This document shows positions 35,611-46,053 of a stretch of 64,000 nt of DNA, piece after piece (position 1 is the first letter of the stretch; every line of letters begins with the position of its first letter). The stretch is taken from contig CAXXKO010000017.1 of NCBI GenBank assembly GCA_963666705.2, positions 248,001 to 312,000 of the forward strand, in the 5' to 3' direction. The translations under genes and the position numbers were made by a program. Below the pieces are notes generated by a model, which did no database searches, was not told where the DNA came from, and was given only the letters and a program-made list of their open reading frames with translations. This DNA is from G963666705 sp963666705. Lineage in GTDB: Bacteria; Pseudomonadota; Alphaproteobacteria; CADEGL01.

Positions 35611-37794
35611 ATGTTCGACATATACCGTAAAGAGATCGATTGGGGCGGGCGCACCTTGATTTTGGAGACCGGGCGCATCGCGCGCCAGGCCGATGGCGCC
35701 GTATTGGTGACCTACGGCGAGACCGTCGTGCTCTGCACCGCCGTTGCGGAGCGGCAGCCGCGGATCGGTCTCGATTTCTTCCCCCTCACCGTGAATTATC
35801 AGGAAAAGACCTTCGCCGCCGGCAAGATACCGGGTGGCTTCTTCAAGCGCGAGGGCAGGCCGAGCGAGAAGGAGACCCTCACCTCGCGGCTGATCGACCG
35901 GCCCATCCGGCCGCTTTTCGCGGACGGCTTCCGGAACGAGACCCAGATCGTCTGCACGACCCTCAGCCACGACCTCGAGAACAACCCCGACATCGTCGCC
36001 ATGATCGGCACCTCGGCTGCGCTGACCATATCGGGCATCCCCTTCATGGGCCCGATCGGCGGCTGCCGCGTGGGCTACATCGACGGCGAGTACGTCCTCA
36101 ACCCACAACAGGACGAGATGCCGAACTCCGGCCTCGATCTCCTGGTCGCGGGGACGCGCGAAGGCGTCCTGATGGTCGAATCCGAGGCGGGCGAGCTCGA
36201 CGAGGAGATCATGCTCGGCGCGGTGATGTTCGGCTTCGAGCAGTTCCAGGTCGTCATCGACGAGATCGTCAAGATGGCCGAGGCTTGTGCCAAGGAGCCC
36301 TGGCCGCTGCCCGAGGCCGCGCCCGAGGTGGCCGCGGTCGCGACGAAGGTGCGCGCACTCGCGGAGGCGGACATGCGCGACGCCTATACCGAGACCGTCA
36401 AGCAGACGCGCACCGACAAGATCGCGGCCGCCAAGGCCAAGGCACTCGAAAGCCTCGAGGAGCACGAGACGGGCCTCGCAAAGGGTCCGCTCAAGGACCT
36501 CGAGAAGGACATCGTGCGCACCAATATCCTCGAGACCGGGGAGCGCATCGACGGCCGCGACACCCGGACCGTGCGGCCCATCGTGTCCGAGGTCGGCCTG
36601 CTGCCGCGCTCGCACGGCAGCGCCCTCTTCACCCGGGGCGAGACCCAGGCCCTGGTCGTGGCGACCCTCGGCACCGGCCAGGACGAGCAGATCATAGACG
36701 CGCTCGAGGGCGACTACCGCGAGCACTTCCTCCTGCACTACAATTTCCCGCCCTACTCGGTCGGAGAGGCCCGGCGCATGGTGCCGCCCGGGCGGCGCGA
36801 GATCGGTCACGGCAAGCTCGCCTGGCGGGCGATCCGGAAATTGCTGCCGGCGAAGGAGGACTTCCCCTACACGATCCGCGTGGTCTCCGAGATCACCGAA
36901 TCGAACGGCTCCTCCTCCATGGCCACCGTGTGCGGCACCTCGCTTGCCCTCATGGACGCGGGCGTGCCGATGCCGCGGCCCGTGGCCGGCATTGCCATGG
37001 GCCTCATCAAGGAGGGTGACGAGTTCGCCGTCCTCTCCGACATCCTCGGCGATGAGGACCATCTCGGCGACATGGACTTCAAGGTCGCCGGCACGGCCGA
37101 GGGCGTGACCTCGCTGCAGATGGACATCAAGATCACAAGCATCACGCGCGAGATCATGGAGATCGCCCTCGCCCAGGCACGCGATGGGCGCCTGCATATC
37201 CTCGCTGAGATGGGCAAGGCCATCGACACCTCGCGCGAGGCGGTGAGCAGCCATGCCCCGCGCATCACCATCATCACCATCCCCAAGGACAAGATCCGCG
37301 AGGTCATTGGCCCTGGCGGCAAGATGATCCGCGAGATCGTCGAGGTGACCGGCGCCAAGATCGATATCGAGGACGACGGCACCGTAAAGGTGGCGGCCGT
37401 GGACGAGCGCGCGGGCGAGGCGGCCATCGAGTGGATCCGCAGCATCACGGCGGAGCCCGAGGTGGGGGTGATCTATCCCGGCAAGGTGGTCAAGTGCACC
37501 GATTTCGGCGCCTTCGTGAACTTCCTCGGCGCCCGTGACGGCCTGGTCCATATCAGCGAGCTGGCGGGCCATCGCGTCGAGCAGGTGACGGACGTGGTCA
37601 AGGAAGGCGATATGGTCAAGGTCAAATGCATCGGCCTGGACGACCGCGGCAAGGTGCGCCTTTCCATGCGTGCCGTGAACCAGGAAACCGGCGAGGCGCT
37701 CGAGGTCGAGGAGCGGCCGCGGCCCGAGCGCGGCAGGGAACGCGGTGATCGGGGCGACCGGGGCGATCGCGGCCGGCCGCGCCGGGAGGGGTAG
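35611..37794 (+). CDS. pnp: Polynucleotide phosphorylase
   Basis: 3'-5' phosphorolytic exoribonuclease of the RNA degradosome. Two RNase PH domains are present (FFPLTVNYQEKTFAAGKIPGGFFKREGRPSE near residue 55; FLLHYNFPPYSVGEARRM near 377 and SNGSSSMATVCG near 432). A KH domain (EVIGPGGKMIREIVE near 565), an S1 domain (VVKCTDFGAFVNFLG near 625) and an Arg/Gly/Asp-rich tail of repeated RGDRG follow. Length is 727 residues. ATG 35611 has AAGGAAAG upstream. Confidence 0.97.
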   Translation: MFDIYRKEIDWGGRTLILETGRIARQADGAVLVTYGETVVLCTAVAERQPRIGLDFFPLTVNYQEKTFAAGKIPGGFFKREGRPSEKETLTSRLIDRPIRPLFADGFRNETQIVCTTLSHDLENNPDIVAMIGTSAALTISGIPFMGPIGGCRVGYIDGEYVLNPQQDEMPNSGLDLLVAGTREGVLMVESEAGELDEEIMLGAVMFGFEQFQVVIDEIVKMAEACAKEPWPLPEAAPEVAAVATKVRALAEADMRDAYTETVKQTRTDKIAAAKAKALESLEEHETGLAKGPLKDLEKDIVRTNILETGERIDGRDTRTVRPIVSEVGLLPRSHGSALFTRGETQALVVATLGTGQDEQIIDALEGDYREHFLLHYNFPPYSVGEARRMVPPGRREIGHGKLAWRAIRKLLPAKEDFPYTIRVVSEITESNGSSSMATVCGTSLALMDAGVPMPRPVAGIAMGLIKEGDEFAVLSDILGDEDHLGDMDFKVAGTAEGVTSLQMDIKITSITREIMEIALAQARDGRLHILAEMGKAIDTSREAVSSHAPRITIITIPKDKIREVIGPGGKMIREIVEVTGAKIDIEDDGTVKVAAVDERAGEAAIEWIRSITAEPEVGVIYPGKVVKCTDFGAFVNFLGARDGLVHISELAGHRVEQVTDVVKEGDMVKVKCIGLDDRGKVRLSMRAVNQETGEALEVEERPRPERGRERGDRGDRGDRGRPRREG

Positions 37795-37812
37795 CCCCCC
37801 ATAGCCGGGGGG
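37795..37812 (+). terminator. Short G/C hairpin after pnp
   Basis: CCCCCC-ATAGCC-GGGGGG begins directly after the pnp stop. No T run follows, so it may protect the 3' end rather than terminate by itself. Confidence 0.35.
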
Positions 37813-37889
37813 CGCCGGCGGCGATGGTTGGACGGGACGGCCCGGACGGTGCCCGCCCCGCCATCGGCTTGAATCCGACGACGGGGCCC

Positions 37890-38609
37890 ATGGATGTCGC
37901 GCCCCTCATCGGCCATCGGGGCGCGGCCGGGCTGGCGCCTGAGAATACCCTTGCGGGCCTGCGGCGGGCAGCGGGGCTCGGTTTGCGTTGGGTAGAGCTC
38001 GACGTGCGGATGTGCGCCGGCGGCCGCCTCGTGCTGATGCACGACGCCACGCTCGAGCGCACCACAAATGGGCGCGGCCGAGTCGCGGGGATGGCCTGGG
38101 AGGTCATTCGCCGGCTCGACGCTGGCGCCTGGTACGGGTCCGGGCACGTGGGCGAAGGCGTCCCCGATCTGGCCACCGCCATGGGTTTGGCCGACGATCT
38201 CGGATTGGGCGTCAATATCGAGATCAAGGCGCCGCGCGGCGCTGGCGCGGCCATCGCGTGCGCCGTGCTCGCCGAGCTCGGGCGGCTCGCCCCGCCGCCC
38301 GGCCGGGTGCTCGTCTCCAGCTTCGACCGCCCGGCGCTCGCCGTCTTCGCGCCGTCGCCCTGGCCGTTGGGCCTCCTCCTGCGACGTCCGCCGCGCAACT
38401 GGCGCGCGCTCGCGCGAAAGCTGGGTGTCGCCATGATCGTCTGCGATCAGCGCGCCCTCACGCGGCGCTCGGTAGCGGCTTTCAAATCCGCGGGCCTGCC
38501 GCTCGTCGCCTTCACCGTCAATGACCCGGCCCGCGCCCGCACGCTCGCCCACTGGGGCGTCGACAGCGTCATCACCGACGATCCCCTCGCCCTTCGCCAA
38601 GACGGTTAA
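37890..38609 (+). CDS. Glycerophosphodiester phosphodiesterase
   Basis: Hydrolyses glycerophosphodiesters to glycerol-3-phosphate. The GDPD motif IGHRGAAGLAPENTLAGLRRA, the metal region WVELDVRMCAGGRLVLMHDATLERTTNGRG and LGVNIEIKAPR are all visible; 239 residues with no signal peptide (cytosolic UgpQ-like). ATG 37890 places the GHRG motif seven residues in, as in homologues. ATG 37824 in the same frame would add 22 residues. It stands alone between pnp and fabA. Confidence 0.9.
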   Translation: MDVAPLIGHRGAAGLAPENTLAGLRRAAGLGLRWVELDVRMCAGGRLVLMHDATLERTTNGRGRVAGMAWEVIRRLDAGAWYGSGHVGEGVPDLATAMGLADDLGLGVNIEIKAPRGAGAAIACAVLAELGRLAPPPGRVLVSSFDRPALAVFAPSPWPLGLLLRRPPRNWRALARKLGVAMIVCDQRALTRRSVAAFKSAGLPLVAFTVNDPARARTLAHWGVDSVITDDPLALRQDG

Positions 38610-38784
38610 TGTTCGGGAAGTGGTTTTTTGCGAAAATCGTTCATATATACAAACTCCTGTAGCCCCGGATAACGTTGGCAGCCGTTCTGATCGGGCCGAT
38701 GGATGGAAGGTTGGGTGCTGTTTTTGCTTGTCCGCAACCGGCATCCGGGTATGGGCGGGGATTTGGCTGAGGTGATGGTGGACC

Positions 38785-39309
38785 GTGGAACCGGGCAGCA
38801 GGCGTCAAAGCTATGCATATGAGGATCTGCTCGAATGCGCCCATGGCCGTTTGTTCGGGCCGGGTAACGCGCAGCTTCCACTGCCGCCGATGCTCATGTT
38901 CGACCGCATCCCGCGGATCAACGATGATGGCGGCGCCCACGGCCGTGGCGAGGCGCATGCCGAATTCGACATCGATCCCGGCCTCTGGTTCTTCGGCTGT
39001 CATTTCGAGGGTGATCCGGTGATGCCGGGGTGTCTTGGCCTCGATTCCCTGTGGCAGCTCCTCGGGTTCTGGCTGGGCTGGACCGGGGCGCCCGGCCGCG
39101 GCCGCGCCCTCGGGGTGGGCGAGGTCAAGTTCTCGGACCAGGTGCTGCCGTCGGTAAAGATGGTGTCGTACCAAGTCGACGTGAAACGCTTCATCCGTCG
39201 CAAGCTGGTCCTCGGCATCGCCAATGGCACCGTGCTGGCCGATGGCCGGCCGATCTACGAGGCCATCGGTCTGCGCGTGGGCCTGTTCACCCAGCAGGCC
39301 GAGGCTTGA
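38785..39309 (+). CDS. fabA: 3-hydroxydecanoyl-ACP dehydratase/isomerase FabA
   Basis: Introduces the cis double bond in anaerobic unsaturated fatty acid synthesis. The N-terminus SYAYEDLLECAHGRLFG and active-site GCHFEGDPVMPGCLGLDSLWQ (catalytic His near residue 72) are diagnostic. Length is 174 residues. The start is GTG 38785; GAGGTGATGG just upstream serves as ribosome binding site, and no ATG is available in frame before the homology. It heads a fabA-fabB-fabI run; its 175-base upstream gap holds the promoter, but I see no clear box. Confidence 0.96.
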   Translation: MEPGSRRQSYAYEDLLECAHGRLFGPGNAQLPLPPMLMFDRIPRINDDGGAHGRGEAHAEFDIDPGLWFFGCHFEGDPVMPGCLGLDSLWQLLGFWLGWTGAPGRGRALGVGEVKFSDQVLPSVKMVSYQVDVKRFIRRKLVLGIANGTVLADGRPIYEAIGLRVGLFTQQAEA

Positions 39310-39335
39310 CGGGCTAAAGCTCGAAGGGAAATGCC

Positions 39336-40559
39336 GTGAAACGTGTCGTCGTATCCGGAATGGGGATCGTATCGAGCATCGGCTCCGACAAGTCCGAGGT
39401 GCTCGAATCTTTGCGCCACGGGCGCTCGGGCATCAGCTTCTGTGAGGAATACAAGGAGCTCGGATTCCGCTGTCACGTCCATGGCAAGCCCAAGGTAGAC
39501 CTCTCCGAGACCATCGATCGCCGCGTGCGCCGCTTCATGGGTGATGGCGCGGCCTTCAACTACGTCGCCATGCGCGAGGCCATCGAGGACTCGGGCCTCG
39601 AGGAGGACGAGGTTTCGAACGAGCGCACGGGCCTCGTGATGGGCTCGGGCGGTCCGTCCACGTCGAACCTCGTGGCCGCCGCCGACACCGCGCGCAACCG
39701 GGCGCCGAAACATGTCGGCCCCTTCATGGTGCCGCGCACCATGTCGAGCACCAATTCGGCGACCCTGGCGACGCCGTTCAAGATCAAGGGCGTGAGCTAC
39801 TCGATCAGCTCGGCCTGCGCGACCAGCGCCCATTGCATCGGCAACGGCGCCGAGCTGATCCAGCTCGGCAAGCAGGACATCGTCTTTGCCGGCGGCGGCG
39901 AGGAGGTGCACTGGAGCATGACGGTCCTGTTCGACGCCATGCCCGCGCTCTCCTCGAAGTACAACGAGGTGCCCGAGCAGGCGTCGCGCCCCTTCGACGC
40001 CAACCGCGACGGATTCGTCATCGCCGGCGGCGGTGGCGTGGTCGTGTTGGAGGAGCTCGAACACGCGAAGGCACGGGGAGCGAAGATCTATGGCGAGCTG
40101 GTGGGCTACGGCGCCACCTCGGACGGCTACGACATGGTTCAGCCTTCGGGCGAAGGGGCGGTGCGCTGCATGCGCATGGCCCTGGCCGGCCTCGATGAGC
40201 CGGTGGACTACATCAACACCCACGGCACCGGCACGCCGGTCGGCGACACGCGGGAGCTGGAGGCGATCCGGACCGTGTTCGGCCATCGCAACCGGATTCC
40301 CACCTTCAACTCCACCAAGTCGCTGACCGGCCATTCCCTCGGGGCCGCCGGGGTGCACGAGTCGATTTATTCACTGCTGATGATGGAGCACGGCTTCATC
40401 AGCGCCTCGGCCAACGTCACCGAGCCCGACCCCGATGTCGACGACATGCCGCTCGCGCGCGAGCGGCATGTCGATGTGGAGATCAACTGCATCCTCTCCA
40501 ACAGCTTCGGCTTCGGCGGCACCAACGCGAGCCTCGCCTTTCGGCGCTACGACCACTGA
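39336..40559 (+). CDS. fabB: Beta-ketoacyl-ACP synthase I FabB
   Basis: Condensing enzyme that extends unsaturated intermediates made by FabA. The catalytic Cys lies in SISSACATSAHCIG near residue 162, His in NTHGTGTPVGD near 295 and His in GHSLGAAGVHE near 332; SNSFGFGGTNASL is near the end. Length is 407 residues. The start is GTG 39336 with GAAGGGAA upstream, 26 bases after fabA. Confidence 0.96.
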   Translation: MKRVVVSGMGIVSSIGSDKSEVLESLRHGRSGISFCEEYKELGFRCHVHGKPKVDLSETIDRRVRRFMGDGAAFNYVAMREAIEDSGLEEDEVSNERTGLVMGSGGPSTSNLVAAADTARNRAPKHVGPFMVPRTMSSTNSATLATPFKIKGVSYSISSACATSAHCIGNGAELIQLGKQDIVFAGGGEEVHWSMTVLFDAMPALSSKYNEVPEQASRPFDANRDGFVIAGGGGVVVLEELEHAKARGAKIYGELVGYGATSDGYDMVQPSGEGAVRCMRMALAGLDEPVDYINTHGTGTPVGDTRELEAIRTVFGHRNRIPTFNSTKSLTGHSLGAAGVHESIYSLLMMEHGFISASANVTEPDPDVDDMPLARERHVDVEINCILSNSFGFGGTNASLAFRRYDH

Positions 40560-40670
40560 TCGAACAGGCCGGGGTTTTGCGCCGGGCGCCACTCGGGTAA
40601 GCTGTGCCCGACGACGAACCGCCGCTCGAGGGGCGACCGCCTCCGTGACCTCCGCCCGGGTATCACGCCA

Positions 40671-41516
40671 ATGACCGAACGCAAGGCCATCATGGCCGGC
40701 AGGCGCGGCCTCGTGATGGGTGTGGCGAACGACCGCTCCATCGCCTGGGGCATCGCCTCGGCGCTCGCGGCCGAGGGGGCGGAGCTGGCCTTCACCTATC
40801 AGGGCGATGCGCTCGGCAAGCGGGTCCGGCCGCTCGCCGAATCGGTGGGCGCCTCCATCGTGCTGCCCTGCGACGTGGAGGACGAAGCCAGCCTCGATGC
40901 GGCCTTCGCGCGCCTCGCCGGCGCGTGGGGCGGCCTCGACTTCGTTCTCCATTCCATCGCCTATTCGGACAAGAACGAGCTCAAGGGCCGTTATGCCGAC
41001 ACCACGCGCGCGAATTTCGCGCGCACCCTTGCGATTTCCTGCTTTTCCTTCACCGAGGTTGCGCGCCGCGCCGCCGCCCTCATGCCGGCGGGTGGCAACC
41101 TCCTGACCCTGACCTTCTCGGGTGCCGCGCGGGTGGTGCCGTCCTACAACGTCATGGGCGTGGCCAAGGCGGCGCTCGAGGCGAGCGTGCGCTACCTCGC
41201 CGTCGATCTCGGCGGGCGGGGCGTGCGCGTCAACGCGCTCTCGGCCGGCCCCATGCGCACGATCGCCGGCGCCGCCATCGGCGACGCGCGCCGCATCCTC
41301 AACTGGTATCGCGAGATCTCCGCCCTCGGTCGCGGCGTGCGGCTGGAGGAGGTCGGCAATGCCGGGCTCTATCTTCTGAGCGACCTCTCGGCCGGCGTCA
41401 CGGGCGAGGTCCACCATGTCGATTGCGGCAGCCATGCGGTGGCCATGCCAGGCGCCGCGCGCCCCGAAGCCCCCCCAGAGGCGCCCCCCGAAGCGCCCCC
41501 CGACGCGGGCCGGTGA
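40671..41516 (+). CDS. fabI: Enoyl-ACP reductase FabI
   Basis: NADH-dependent reductase of the last step in fatty acid elongation. The short-chain dehydrogenase fold starts RRGLVMGVANDRSIAWGIA, with HSIAYSDKNELKG near residue 94 and the Tyr-x6-Lys catalytic pair in SYNVMGVAKAALEA near 157. Length is 281 residues. The C-terminal tail is unusual: Pro/Glu/Ala repeats (PPEAPPEAPPEAPPDA) encoded by tandem 12-base units follow the normal end of the domain. It is 111 bases after fabB. Confidence 0.95.
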   Translation: MTERKAIMAGRRGLVMGVANDRSIAWGIASALAAEGAELAFTYQGDALGKRVRPLAESVGASIVLPCDVEDEASLDAAFARLAGAWGGLDFVLHSIAYSDKNELKGRYADTTRANFARTLAISCFSFTEVARRAAALMPAGGNLLTLTFSGAARVVPSYNVMGVAKAALEASVRYLAVDLGGRGVRVNALSAGPMRTIAGAAIGDARRILNWYREISALGRGVRLEEVGNAGLYLLSDLSAGVTGEVHHVDCGSHAVAMPGAARPEAPPEAPPEAPPDAGR

Positions 41517-41580
41517 ACGGGCGCGCTCGGCCTATTCGCCGCGGCGGGAAGAAATTTGGTGCGGTCCCTCAATTCCTCTT

Positions 41581-41626
41581 TTATCAGAGAGCTCTAATCT
41601 CTATATAAAAGAACTCTAACCTCTAA
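41581..41626 (+). promoter_or_regulatory. irr promoter region with repeated CTCTAA half-sites
   Basis: TTATCA (41581-41586) and TATAAA (41604-41609) with a 17-base spacer form a promoter candidate. CTCTAA occurs at 41592, 41614 and 41621, and AGAGAGCTCTAA at 41586-41597 is nearly palindromic. The arrangement suggests autoregulation by a Fur-family protein; inference. Confidence 0.4.
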
Positions 41627-41639
41627 ATTTCAGGTGCTC

Positions 41640-42065
41640 ATGGATGACATTCGACCCTATGCGGAAAGCCTGGAGCGGCTCCAGCAGGCCAAGTTGCGGC
41701 CGACTCGCCAACGTCTTGCACTCGGCAAGTTGCTATTGACCCAGGGGCCGCGCCACGTGACGGCGGAGCAGCTTCACAACGAGGCGCTCGAGGCGGGTGT
41801 GCGGGTCTCCCTTGCCACCGTTTACAACGCCCTCAACCAGTTCACCGCCGCCGGTCTGTTGCGCGAGGTCGTGGTCGATCCGTCGCGGGCCTATTTCGAC
41901 ACCAACACCAGCGATCACCACCACTTCTACGTGGAGGAGACAGGTGAGCTGCGTGATATAGAGGCCACCGAGCTCGGCGTCATCACCATGCCGCCCGCCC
42001 CGGAAGGCACGACGGTCGAGCGGGTGGATGTCGTTATTCGGGTCCGCGGCACGCCCCGGGGCTGA
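41640..42065 (+). CDS. irr: Fur-family regulator Irr (PerR-like context)
   Basis: Fur-superfamily DNA-binding protein of 141 residues. The winged helix is LRPTRQRLALGKLLL, with recognition helix VSLATVYNALNQFTAAG and the His-rich metal/heme segment DTNTSDHHHFYVEETGEL that marks the Irr group. Irr controls haem and iron genes; Fur-family members beside katG and rubrerythrin often sense peroxide. Here a TTAGAA-N3-TTCTAA palindrome lies 26 bases downstream, ahead of those genes. ATG 41640 or GTG 41634 may be the start. It follows fabI with its own AT-rich promoter. Confidence 0.88.
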   Translation: MDDIRPYAESLERLQQAKLRPTRQRLALGKLLLTQGPRHVTAEQLHNEALEAGVRVSLATVYNALNQFTAAGLLREVVVDPSRAYFDTNTSDHHHFYVEETGELRDIEATELGVITMPPAPEGTTVERVDVVIRVRGTPRG

Positions 42066-42090
42066 TTGCGGGCAGAAAACACATTTTCAC

Positions 42091-42107
42091 ATTAGAACAG
42101 TTCTAAT
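42091..42107 (+). promoter_or_regulatory. Irr/PerR-type operator palindrome
   Basis: ATTAGAACAGTTCTAAT is a perfect 7-base inverted repeat around CAG and matches the iron-control-element core TTAGAA-NNN-TTCTAA used by Irr in alphaproteobacteria. It lies 4 bases upstream of a consensus -35 box. Binding by the adjacent irr product is inference. Confidence 0.7.
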
Positions 42108-42110
42108 TGA

Positions 42111-42139
42111 TTGACAGGCCCGTCACGGTATTCCATAGT
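42111..42139 (+). promoter_or_regulatory. Promoter of the rubrerythrin-katG unit
   Basis: A perfect TTGACA at 42111-42116 and CATAGT at 42134-42139 with the ideal 17-base spacer. The predicted start near 42146 leaves a 65-base leader to the broken rubrerythrin ATG. Confidence 0.65.
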
Positions 42140-42210
42140 GGGCGCCGATCAATCGCCTGCGGGTTGGGCCGCCGGGCCGGTTCGGCAGCACCGTAACGAG
42201 GGAGAGGCGA

Positions 42211-42426
42211 ATGTCGCTCAAGGGATCGAAAACCGAAGAGAATTTGAAGGCCGCTTTCGCCGGCGAATCCTAGGCCAACCACCGCTACCTCTACTTCGCC
42301 CAGAAAGCGGACGTAGAGGGGTATAACGACGTTTCGGCCGTGTTCCGCTCGACGGCCGAGGGCGAGACCGGGCATGCCCACGGCCACCTCGATTTTCTCG
42401 TGGAGACCGGCGACCCCGCCAGCTGA
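42211..42426 (+). pseudogene. Rubrerythrin gene, broken by an amber stop and 3' truncation
   Basis: ATG 42211 with GGGAGAGG upstream begins MSLKGSKTEENLKAAFAGES, then TAG (42271-42273) where the family has Gln. Reading on gives ANHRYLYFAQKADVEGYND and EGETGHAHGHLDFL, identical in kind to rubrerythrins. The frame stops at TGA 42424-42426 after GDPAS, about 70 residues short of the usual 139. The N-terminal diiron Glu (in AGES) is still present, unlike in the second copy. One nonsense change (CAG to TAG) and a 3' deletion explain it. It directly follows the operator/promoter, so it was once the first gene of the unit. Confidence 0.85.
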
Positions 42427-42516
42427 ATTTGCTATCGCTTCCGGCTAGAAGTAGGCACTATTTGGGGAATGTCGGCTAAACAGAGTGGAAAAATTCAGAA
42501 CACGATCGGAGAGAAT

Positions 42517-44706
<2,190 letters not shown>

Positions 44707-44890
44707 TCTCAGCGGAAACGTCTTCGAGGGCCTCTAGAGCGCAGCCGCGGCTGGGCATTGGGCGATCAGGACCAGATCGAGGCTACGCAAATCCCACGCA
44801 AGCTTGTGGAAACCCTGGAGGCTGGTGGAAGACATGGACAAGAAATCCGGGTTAAATGGTCCGCCGTCCCAGTCTGACAAGGAGGGCACC

Positions 44891-45310
44891 ATGCCGTCGT
44901 TAGTTGGCACGAAGACAGGAAAGAACCTGAAGGTGGCATTCACCAAATCCTCCGAAGTACACGTGCGCTACCTATACTTTGCACAAAAAGCGGACATCGA
45001 GGGCTACCACGACATCTCCGCCGTTTTCCGCTCCACGGCGGAGGGCGAGACCGGGCATGCGCACGGCCATCTCGACTTCCTCGCCGAGGTCGGTGACCCG
45101 TTGACGGGCAAGGCGATAGGCACTACCGCCGACAATCTTAAGGCGGCGATCGCCAGTGAGACGTGCGATTACACCGAAATGTATCCCGACATGGCGCGCA
45201 CCGCGCGCGACGAGGAGTTCGACGAGATCGCCGATTGGTTCGAGACCCTGGCGAAGGCGGTGAAGGCGCACGGCGGGCGCATCCAGAAGGCGCTCGACAC
45301 GCTCGATTAA
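44891..45310 (+). CDS. Rubrerythrin-like ferritin-fold protein with altered metal ligands
   Basis: Full-length (139 residues) member of the small rubrerythrin group without a rubredoxin domain. RYLYFAQKADIEGYHD, EGETGHAHGHLDFL and DYTEMYPDMARTARDEEFDEIADWFETLAKA are family segments. Compared with the usual pattern, the first diiron Glu (AGES) is Ser (TKSSE), the Glu of the THEY-type segment is Asp (ETCDY), and the Glu of the AE-xx-H segment is Val (AVKAHGG). The normal diiron site may therefore be lost. ATG 44891 has a strong GGAGGG. The frame also opens upstream at 44804 without homology. It lies 184 bases after katG. Confidence 0.8.
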   Translation: MPSLVGTKTGKNLKVAFTKSSEVHVRYLYFAQKADIEGYHDISAVFRSTAEGETGHAHGHLDFLAEVGDPLTGKAIGTTADNLKAAIASETCDYTEMYPDMARTARDEEFDEIADWFETLAKAVKAHGGRIQKALDTLD

Positions 45311-45516
45311 GCGTACCCTTTTGCAGGGGTTGCCCTGTGCGGACACTGAAAAGAGTGGTTTTGGGCACACCCGCTTGTTTGGCTCATGACCTGAATGCCG
45401 TCGGTTCGGTCGTGCGCACGGAACTCGGTTGCGAATAAATGGAAGGCTCTGGAGGTCCGCTGATGGCTGAGGGTGTTGAACAAGTCGTTTGATCTGTGCG
45501 GTTTGCCATGATTCAC

Positions 45517-45705
45517 TTTCAATACACCGCTCCACTTGCCGTAGATGCTGCGATGGCACTCGTCAGTGAAGACGAGATCGAAATAGCCTGACGAGAAATC
45601 TTCATACTCGTTGATCATGATCTGAAGCGTCGTGATCGTGACACGCTTGGCATCGCCGAGACCGCGGCCAGATTTGAGGACGTAGCTGGGGTAATCGGGA
45701 TGAAT
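45517..45705 (-). pseudogene. Remnant of a type I restriction enzyme HsdR motor subunit
   Basis: Sixty-odd residues on the minus strand match the SF2 helicase region of HsdR: KRVTITTLQIMINEYEDFSS, then the Walker B segment YFDLVFTDECHRSIYGKWSGVLK (DECH box). Nothing else of an hsdR gene is present on either side. Its end at 45705 abuts the broken edge of the Fe-S gene (45711), so a rearrangement that brought it in probably removed that gene's 5' end. From 45311 to 45516 I see no recognisable gene. Confidence 0.7.
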
Positions 45706-45710
45706 GGAAC

Positions 45711-45941
45711 CTCGATTTCCCACATCTCATGGTGCGCTACCGCGCCGTCGAGCGCGGGCGCGAGAAGGCCGGCTTTATCGAGCGCCAGGTCACCGAGACC
45801 GACCGCAACGGCCGCATCGGCTGTCGCCTCTCGGGCCTCGCCAACTGGGCCACCGATTCTGGCAACAAACTGACCCGACCGGTGATGGAAAGCGTCGCGG
45901 GCATCGATTCTGAAGCCTATCTGCCGGCATATGATTCGAAG
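45711..45941 (+). pseudogene. Internal fragment of CCG-domain Fe-S (heterodisulfide reductase-related) protein gene, part 1
   Basis: Seventy-seven codons in frame, LDFPHLMVRYRAVERGREKAG to AYLPAYDSK. This matches the middle of the Fe-S protein that usually stands between rubrerythrin and a DUF3501 gene. The 5' part with the ferredoxin-type cysteines is missing; the edge meets an inverted hsdR fragment. The 3' edge is an IS21 insertion with the duplicated target TCGAAG (45936-45941). Joining to 48523 restores the frame (DSK then TLVRRAAE). Confidence 0.82.
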
Positions 45942-46053
45942 TGTCAACGGCGGAGCAAAATTAGTCCACCCGGGCGGAGCAAAACTAGTCCACTTAACGT
46001 TATGCGGTACGCGGTGTTGGGGGGTTGTCCTGGTAGTCCATAGGAGGGACCCG

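Noticed and set aside
45311..45516. A short gene on either strand after the second rubrerythrin
   Set aside because: The only open frame is the tail of the hsdR-fragment frame; no start, ribosome site or family similarity.
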